Of a stretch of 40,069 nt of DNA, positions 39,892 through 40,069 are shown piece by piece. A program made the position numbers and the translations under genes. Within the stretch, counting starts at the first letter, position 1. Each line of letters opens with the position of its first letter. The stretch is from assembly GCA_023444095.1 (NCBI GenBank), contig JAEZRP010000033.1, positions 1-40,069 on the forward strand, in the 5' to 3' direction. The DNA is from Bacillota bacterium. Lineage in GTDB: Bacteria; Bacillota; Clostridia; Christensenellales; Aristaeellaceae. Below the pieces are notes generated by a model, which made no database searches, was not told where the DNA came from, and worked only from the letters and a program-made list of their open reading frames with translations.

Positions 39892-40069
39892 TCGATTCGC
39901 AGTCTTCAGAAAGGCATGGGATTCCATGCTCTGCCTTCATCCGTTAGAGTCTATACAGTAAGAACTTACTTTTACTACTCTTATTGACCGTTTCACAAGC
40001 GTGTACCAGGTACACTTGGTTATGAAGTAACCAACTGGCTGTTAAGCAGCCAACTCATAAAAGTTGCGC
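39858..40069 (-). ncRNA. Structured RNA upstream of speD, candidate raiA-motif RNA (runs off window edge)
   Basis: Transcribed leftwards; the 5' end lies outside the window or near its edge. The first visible 70 nt form three consecutive perfect hairpins: TGGCTG/CAGCCA (40036-40052), TTGGTTA/TAACCAA (40016-40034) and GTGTACC/GGTACAC (40001-40015). Further on are AGAGT/ACTCT enclosing AGTAAG/CTTACT, then CAGA-GCATGG-AATC-CCATGC...TCTG, then the terminator. No frame in it looks coding. Length (at least 212 nt), dense helices and 3' terminator fit a free-standing ncRNA. The overall look recalls the raiA-motif RNA of Bacillota, which has been linked to sporulation in Clostridium, but this is from memory, not from a search. 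A speD attenuator leader is the alternative. Confidence 0.6.

Noticed and set aside
1..40069. tRNA or rRNA genes
   Set aside because: Looked for the T-loop GTTCGANNC with flanking stems and for rRNA landmarks on both strands; none was convincing.

Overview
The window looks like a GC-rich, spore-forming member of the Bacillota, probably class Clostridia. A complete GerA-type germinant-receptor operon implies endospores. An exact Gram-positive LexA box (CGAAC-N4-GTTCG) and many sigma-A-like promoters with 17-bp spacers fit this lineage. Most genes have strongly GC-rich third codon positions. Several accessory genes (TIR protein, Gabija pair, the 144-aa protein at 13779-14213) are clearly AT-rich and look acquired. 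The species cannot be named from the sequence alone.

Layout. 1-186: one copy of a dispersed, hairpin-rich repeat. 276-7029: prophage remnant on the minus strand (terminase small subunit, DnaC-like loader, replisome organiser, small early genes) with a divergent S24-type repressor and a readable operator region. A SAM methyltransferase and an AT-rich TIR-domain protein sit inside it as cargo. 7254-9936: a small conserved protein, a URO-D-superfamily protein and mutY. 9871-14427: the most unusual part. The 3' end of mutY is copied again at three places downstream within a larger repeat, and four unrelated gene cassettes (double-MerR regulator plus MFS exporter; flavodoxin; VOC/PhnB protein; AT-rich unknown) lie between the repeats. 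14482-14720: second copy of the hairpin repeat, inverted relative to the first.

14750-18211: a lipoprotein 5'-nucleotidase, then a radical-SAM DNA-repair-family protein directly behind a perfect LexA box. 18424-22139: an AT-rich two-gene Gabija-like antiphage system (GajB helicase, GajA OLD nuclease). 22623-24647: three overlapping genes (GtrA, tandem GNAT, flavin reductase). 24903-27292: a secreted protein and a GH127-like hydrolase. 27422-31431: gerA-gerC-small membrane protein-gerB. 31605-33397: GNAT, a Cys-containing unknown and a nitroreductase. 33412-33590: third copy of the hairpin repeat.

33585-39839: a tightly packed polyamine operon transcribed leftwards, speD-speA-speE-speB-CASDH-nspC. 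SpeA and SpeB make putrescine by way of agmatine. SpeD/SpeE and CASDH/NspC are two different routes for adding an aminopropyl group, and both are present here. Upstream of speD, at the window edge, lies a strongly structured RNA of at least 210 nt that ends in an intrinsic terminator only about 18 nt before the speD start codon. It is either an independent ncRNA (a raiA-motif RNA is my best guess) or an attenuator leader.
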